Below the pieces are notes generated by a model that had not been told where the DNA came from, did no database searches, and saw only the letters and a list, made by a program, of their open reading frames with translations. Below are positions 29,304-34,199 of a stretch of DNA of 34,199 nucleotides, one piece after another. Both the position numbers and the translations under genes were made by a program. Location of the stretch: NCBI GenBank assembly GCA_021014945.1, contig MU266603.1, positions 1 to 34,199 on the forward strand, written 5' to 3'. How positions within the stretch are numbered: the stretch's first letter is position 1; every line of letters begins with the position of its first letter. Source of the stretch: Leucogyrophana mollusca. Taxonomy: Eukaryota > Basidiomycota > Agaricomycetes > Boletales.

Positions 29304-32300
29304 TCAACTAGGTATAACATCTACAGTAACACTACGAGGTCGTGACGACCGCAGACGACCCTCTAGGAAAAGGTTCCAGCCCCCATGGCTCTCCCTCAGC
29401 TTGCAGTGACCTGCGTTAATGTACAGGAAGTCAGGATGGATTCCCATGTTATCGCACAAGGTCACAGTTTTGGAAAACCAGACTTCCGCACCAGCGATGT
29501 CATTCTCCAAAAGATAAATCTCTCCCAGAGCCCTGGTGCTTCGAGCTTGAAACCACATGGCGGATTGTTCTTCACAGTATTCCACTGCACTTGAGAACAG
29601 CTCCCTGGCCGTCTGGTAGTCCTGTGCGAACAGTTCGTTTCTCGCTGAAAAGTAAGTTGCGATCGGGACTGCGATATCCGACTGGCCTCCATATGTCGCG
29701 AGTTCGGCGTGAACACGGCGCAAGAGGTCCCTGGCAAGGTTGATATCACCTTCGTCGGAAGCAAGTGCTGCTCGATACCACATTGCAGCACAGGCCTGAT
29801 AGGTGCCCTTTCCTCCCGTGGCGAGCATGAAAGCTTCCTGCAGAAGCTTGTGAGCTTCTGCAACATTCCCTTCGATGGCTTCGACTGTCGATAGGGCGAC
29901 GAGGCTTTGCGATTGACCAACATCGTCATTCATGCGGGTGTGAAGGGACAGCGCAGCGTTGAAATGGTGCCTTGCGGCCAGGCAGTTCCCGGAGCTCAGT
30001 TCGATCACTCCCTGCGAGCTCATAGCCCAGCTCAAATAGGTTGTGTGATCTCCGCTACGCTCGAAGTATTCCTGAGTGCTCGCCAACAGCACACGAGCTT
30101 CTTGCAGCCTCCCTCTGCGCATCATAGCGTTCCCGAGGTGTAGGTTGATATCAGCTTCGTCAGACGGGCTGAGAACACGATATTTGCGTCTCATTGTCAA
30201 CGCTTCTTGCAATGTTCTTTCGGCATCGGCGACCTTCCCCAGGTATATGTATTGGCTTGCAATCCTTTGGAGGCACGATGCAGCCAGGTCGTGATCTTGA
30301 TCAAGGAAGAAAAGCTGTTTGGCGGTTGCGTATAGGTCTATGGCTTCAGTGACATTGGCTAGGTCATCAGCGAGCACTCCGAGCACAAAGACACAATTCG
30401 CTTTGCCGTATGAGGGTGCCCGGCCAGGGCGTGGTCGACGGACAGCTTTAAGAAAGCTTGGGAGTTTTGTGGGACGATTGCGGTCAGGGAGACCCAAGAT
30501 CACTGAACGCAGGGCAATGGGTCGTGGTTTGTGCAGACGAAGCTGGTAGATGAAACGATAACAAGCACGGCAAACGACAGCCATATCTTCGCAAGTAATT
30601 CGCGAAAGATCGTGCGCAATTAACCGCTCCAAGTTTGCATCCTCGGTGCCAATCCAAGCACCCCCATCGCCCTCGTAGGTTATGTCTGCAAGCTGTGTGT
30701 AGTAGTGCTTTTTGACGTGCGTCAGGTCGACAGCGGAAATGTCACTGCCGGGGTGGGTGCCAGATATGTGCAAGCGAATCGGCGAGAGCATCGTGTATGC
30801 CCCAACCTTGCGGTACATCAGAGAGAGCCGGCATAGTGCGTCAACGATAGAGCGAATGTTTGTGATAGCGGGGAATAAATCCTCCAAAGCATTTTCATTG
30901 ATACCTTGCGGTAAGAATGCTGCGACTTGCATAACGTGTCGAGCATCATTCCCCAGCTTTGTGATCGATGACGACGTCAACGACAGCTCGATCGTAACAG
31001 ACACGCTCCGAAGTTTCCCTTCCCCCAGGTGTAACAACTGGGTCTGGTGTCGCTCCCATGATTTCATCAACTCTTCGAGAGTCAACTGACTCTCCCTGGC
31101 GACGTGAGCGAGTAGATTAATGGATAGTGCATGAAAATCCAAAGCAGATAACAGCTTGTCCACAATTGCTTGAGAGCCATTGACAGGGTAGATCTCCGTG
31201 AATGCCTGGCGTGCAGCACTGGCCTCCAGTGCGGGAACATCGATTGTAGCGCAGCGGAGGTTCGTCGGCACCCTTCTGTTACGCGTGGTGAGCATCATGG
31301 TAACTGACGGCAGGGATCCGAGTTCGTCGATGGTTTCAGCTATCCGAGACGCGTCAGCGTCAGATGCCGCATCTTGGAACGTCTCCGCGTTGTCGAGCAC
31401 AAGAAATGCCTCGCAGGTACCAAGGGATGTCTTGATGGAGCTGACAAGATTGGACCTGAGACCCAACGCCCCGGCAATACGCCCAATGAATGTACTATGC
31501 GTCACTTGTGATGCATTGATGTCGTCGAATCTGACGAAGAACCGCCGATCATTGAATCTGGCCACGATGGTGTCCTCATTTAGAATCGCTTTAGCTATCG
31601 AACTCTTCCCGATCCCTCCTGGTCCAAAGAGAACGACGTGTTTGTCGTTGAGGGATTCTACTGCATCTCGAACGAGGCCGTCTCGTCCAAAGAACATGGA
31701 AGGCTTTGGAGGTGGCGGCTCGCAGTTGGATTCACTGCTGAACTCATCAGGGGACAGTGACAACGAGGAGTACAGGAAACTCACAACTGAACCTCCGCGC
31801 CCCTCTTGAGTGCCCGGGCAATATCACCGATTTCCGTCCTCGTGTCCACAATGAGCTTGTGCTGACAGTGAATTTAGCAAAAGCCGCATGGCCGATTGGT
31901 GTGCACTACGCACGTCGCACATCCGCAGGAAATAATCTAATTGCTCCTTCCACTTTGCGATAATTTCCCGGTCCATCGACGCAGAAAACACCCTATTGCT
32001 GATTGCGCTATGCTCTTTCGCCTTGACAGTCTTTTCTATGTCATCGATAAAGCTCGAATGGTCGTTAGGACACGGCAAAGTGTATGGCGGAGGATGTGGT
32101 GTACCTTTGCAATTCACTGAGCGCTTGTGTGACAATCGGATCGATCTCGCTTTCGATTTTTCCTTGGGTTGACCCCTTGATGGATTCTGCTATGTTGTTG
32201 CATCGGCTGACTATCTCGGCAAAATCGTCTTTATTTTGCATCGTGTTCTGTGAGAAGTTGGTCAGCCCCCATCGATAGGAGCAGCGATAGAACTTTACTT

Positions 32301-32559
32301 TGACGACTGTTAGGATGCTGCTCAATGTCGATAGAACACCCTTCGCCACCTCAACAGGAACTAGGTCCTTTGCCAGGTCAAGCGCGCCTATTGCGTTGGT
32401 CAAAGCGACCATGGTGCCATCATGGCTGCTGGTATTTGACGTAGATGCTTTTGGGGAATTCTTGTCACAGGGAACATGTTAGTCGTATCATGTGAAGTCA
32501 ACGAGCTTCGTACCTTCGTTTTCCAAGGCAAACGCATCCTTCGGGTTCAACACCGACAT
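29304..32559 (-). CDS. NLR4: MLKL-like bundle / NB-ARC / TPR receptor with C-terminal extension
   Basis: Exons: 32514-32559, 32299-32447, 32105-32247, 31914-32052, 31785-31861 and 29304-31737, about 995 aa. The first exon encodes MSVLNPKDAFALENE; compared with NLR2 most of its base changes are synonymous, which supports coding. Intron 32248-32298 has a GTAAAG donor. Intron 32053-32104 is 52 nt, one base shorter than in the other copies, with CCTAAC as branch site. Motifs: QNKDDFAEIVSRC, FFGRD, GPGGIGKSS, FLVLDNAE, LTTRNRR, then AAFLPQGINE and TPR-like repeats. The stop used in the other three copies is CGA here, adding 12 residues (RPRSVTVDVIPS). All exons are open, so the gene looks functional. 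Role as a death-inducing immune sensor is inferred from the architecture. Confidence 0.83.
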
Positions 32560-33360
32560 GAAGGGCGATGGGTAGGTTCAATTATCCCTTCCGGCGCTTG
32601 ATGCACTGCAATAGATGCCCACGGAGGCTGTGCGTCGTGGGCTATACTTGTCTTTCAAGCCATGTGGTACCCAGACATCCGCGGTAGCTTCTGTTCTGTT
32701 TCGGCAGCCGCCGTAGTGTGTCTATGAAAAGCATCAGCCCAGCTACAGTGGCCTCGTCAAGAGCGATAGAAGTTAAAACATACATAAGTTAATAGCCCGG
32801 ATGATCGCCTGGATAAGCGAGATATGACGCCGGGGCGATAGGGACGTCTGACCATGCTGTGTGCATAAACGCCCTCGCTACTTGTGATTTGTAGATGAAG
32901 GACAACGGCCTACAGCTACTATCGGAGGGATAGAGATTGCGACTGGGGTGGATGGATACTCTGTTCGCGCTGACTTCACTTCCAACCTGACTGCTACGCG
33001 GCACTGGTGTGCATTGTACGACATTGGATGGATCATGGCATGGTAGACCTGCGCGAGGATTCTCGAAGAAACACCATTTGGTCGTATGGATGCCGACTGA
33101 CGTGAGTTCTCGCAGTCGTATATTCGCGTTTCCTCTTTTTGCACTGTTCGTCTCGAAGTTCCTGCTGCGGACCGCGTCAGATGGAAGACTGCGCACTGTA
33201 AATGTCGACCTGGTGGCTGGTTGAACGTTGATGACCCGGGTGATCGCTTCGATCAGCGGAACTTGATACTGGGCGTGGGATGGGTTATGGATTCATCCCG
33301 GTAGATTGGGCCGTGAAATACACCGCCGCCAGCAAAATAAACTGATTCGTATGAAGTTAA
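32560..33360. promoter_or_regulatory. NLR4 upstream region and end of the repeated unit
   Basis: Positions 32560-32860 match the other NLR flanks (GTGGGCTATACTTG, GGCAGCCGCCG...GTGTGTCTATGA). Positions 32870-33230 are not repeated elsewhere in the window and have only short open frames on both strands, none recognisable. Positions 33237-33350 return to the shared block (TGATCGCTTCGATCAGCGGA, GTGAAATACACCGCCGCCAG). So about 370 bp seem inserted here or lost from the other units. The array ends at about 33350. Confidence 0.45.
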
Positions 33361-33374
33361 AAGTGCACAAAAAT

Positions 33375-33497
33375 TATTTATGCCGGACAGACCTGTATTT
33401 ATGCCGGAAATAGAACCATTTATGCCGAAATCACACAGGCCGATTTATGCAGGACAAACAGAATTTTGCAGAACAAGTTGATTTATGCAGGACAAGT
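33375..33497 (+). repeat. Cluster of degenerate TTTATGC(C/A)GGA repeats
   Basis: TTTATGCCGGA or TTTATGCAGGACAA occurs at 33377, 33398, 33418 (last bases GAA), 33444 and 33482, with a weaker version (TTTTGCAGAACAA) at 33464. Spacing is about 18-26 bp. The cluster lies immediately outside the segmental array in AT-richer DNA. Confidence 0.75.
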
Positions 33498-33629
33498 CGG
33501 ATATCACAAAAACAAAAGGTAACAATGAACTAGACACGAAAGCTAAGTGTACAAGTAAGTCATAAGCAAAACAATAAGAATATACAAGAGAGAAACAAGT
33601 ATAGGCATAATCTAAGTACCGAAATAAAT

Positions 33630-33745
33630 GTGGTGTGACCATGGTTCGAACCGACAGCCTCATGGCTCCTTATGGCAAGTCCTGCACAGTATCGCAACAG
33701 GGGCCACATAGTTACCACTAGACTATCTGCTCTTTGTTATCCTAG
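33630..33745 (-). other. Pol III A-box/B-box-like sequence (tRNA- or SINE-derived?)
   Basis: On the minus strand TAGTCTAGTGG (about 33728-33718) fits the A-box consensus, with a possible D-arm TAGT...ACTA. GGTTCGAACC (33643-33652) fits the B-box. The boxes are about 75 bp apart, longer than in an intronless tRNA, and I cannot pair an acceptor stem or T-stem. It is therefore not called as a tRNA gene. A degenerate tRNA-derived element is the best guess. Confidence 0.3.
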
Positions 33746-33929
33746 GAAAAGATTGGATTATATAGCATATATACATAGCCACATACCATATTAGTATGGT
33801 TGGTTGCAAACTTCGCTCTGGCCCCATCCTTCGTCACATCTGGTGCTTCCAACACATGTGCTCTATCTCCATGCAGCAAGACAACCTCCTAAAGTGTGAG
33901 TTACATATATTTTTATTTTTATTCAGGCT

Positions 33930-34199
33930 TGGTAACCTGTATTTGTCCAGTTTTCCAGCTCCTGGCCGATAACAAAAGCTTCCTGGCTGGGTTGTCTGCT
34001 GGGCATCTGTCTGATGCTAATATCAAACAGATTAAGGTTGCTGGTGAGAGGACAAAGGTTTCTTTGAAACCAAGGGAGGTATGTCATTCATTCAGACCTT
34101 TATCTTGTTGATATTTAGAGGATAATCAGCTTGAGGCCTTCACATGCCTGATTTCATGTCACAAATCCTTTGCTCCTGCATTGCTTGTTGCAGCACATT
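33930..34199 (+). CDS. Hypothetical coding exon(s), right edge, partial
   Basis: A plus-strand frame reads QLLADNKSFLAGLSAGHLSD and IKQIKVAGERTKVSLKPRE. It is then interrupted by a possible 42-nt intron (GTATGT at 34080 to TTTAGAG) and continues as DNQLEAFTCLISCHKSF and APALLVAAH to the window end. The lower GC content differs from the array. I do not recognise the protein; a transposon-derived gene is possible. The start is not visible and the gene runs off the window. Confidence 0.35.

Noticed and set aside
29069..29320. Small minus-strand frame MLYLVDHTTH in the NLR 3' flank, partly open in three copies
   Set aside because: It is interrupted by stops in copy 1 and overlaps shared non-coding flank; it is probably conserved only because the segment is duplicated.
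33640..33660. Straight tRNA gene call at GGTTCGAACC
   Set aside because: No acceptor or T-stem pairing could be drawn and the box spacing is too long for an ordinary tRNA.
1..34199. CRISPR array, bacterial operon or prophage
   Set aside because: No regularly spaced identical repeats with unique spacers; all genes are intron-containing eukaryotic types.

Overview
The window reads as a nuclear contig of a filamentous basidiomycete, most likely an Agaricomycete mushroom. The evidence is introns of about 47-66 nt with GT...AG ends and CTAAC/CTGAC-type branch sites, NB-ARC/TPR receptors with a fungal MLKL-like N-terminal bundle, a chromodomain-bearing Ty3/Gypsy fragment, and remnants of palC, UTP25 and a securin-like gene. 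There is no bacterial-style operon structure.

Layout: the region is a tandem array of a segmental unit of roughly 10 kb. The ancestral order, left to right, is NLR (minus), securin-like (minus), UTP25 (plus), palC (plus), then the next NLR. Pieces of five units are visible. (1) palC 3' end 1-310, NLR1 719-3792, a HAD-phosphatase pseudogene 4440-6061 (only here), securin-like 6130-6406, UTP25 6600-8085, palC 8328-9960. (2) NLR2 10334-13553, securin-like 13790-14560, UTP25 14900-15710, palC 15950-17670, then an LTR retroelement 18117-18932 that contains the assembly gap. (3) NLR3 19072-22145, UTP25 22680-24297, a collapsed palC 24588-24930. (4) A unit that has lost its NLR: securin-like 25509-26448, UTP25 26930-27330, palC 27781-28930. 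(5) NLR4 29304-32559, followed by non-repeated DNA to the end.

The four NLR genes look maintained. I resolve a split gene with up to seven exons whose exon lengths are identical in all four copies; length differences fall in introns, apart from a read-through stop in copy 4. NLR2 and NLR4 encode about 983 and 995 aa, with an MLKL/HeLo-like helical bundle, an NB-ARC NTPase and a TPR-type superhelix. NLR1 and NLR3 have lost the first start or exon and may begin at an internal ATG (956 aa). The passenger genes (palC, UTP25, securin-like, HAD) all carry frameshifts, stops or deletions that differ from copy to copy. The simplest reading is an immune-receptor cluster that grew by segmental duplication and carried housekeeping neighbours along, which then decayed. 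Functional originals of those neighbours presumably lie outside the window.

Limits: all homology statements come from motif recognition by eye, without a database search. Exon boundaries are inferred from splice signals and comparison among the four copies. Pseudogene edges are approximate.
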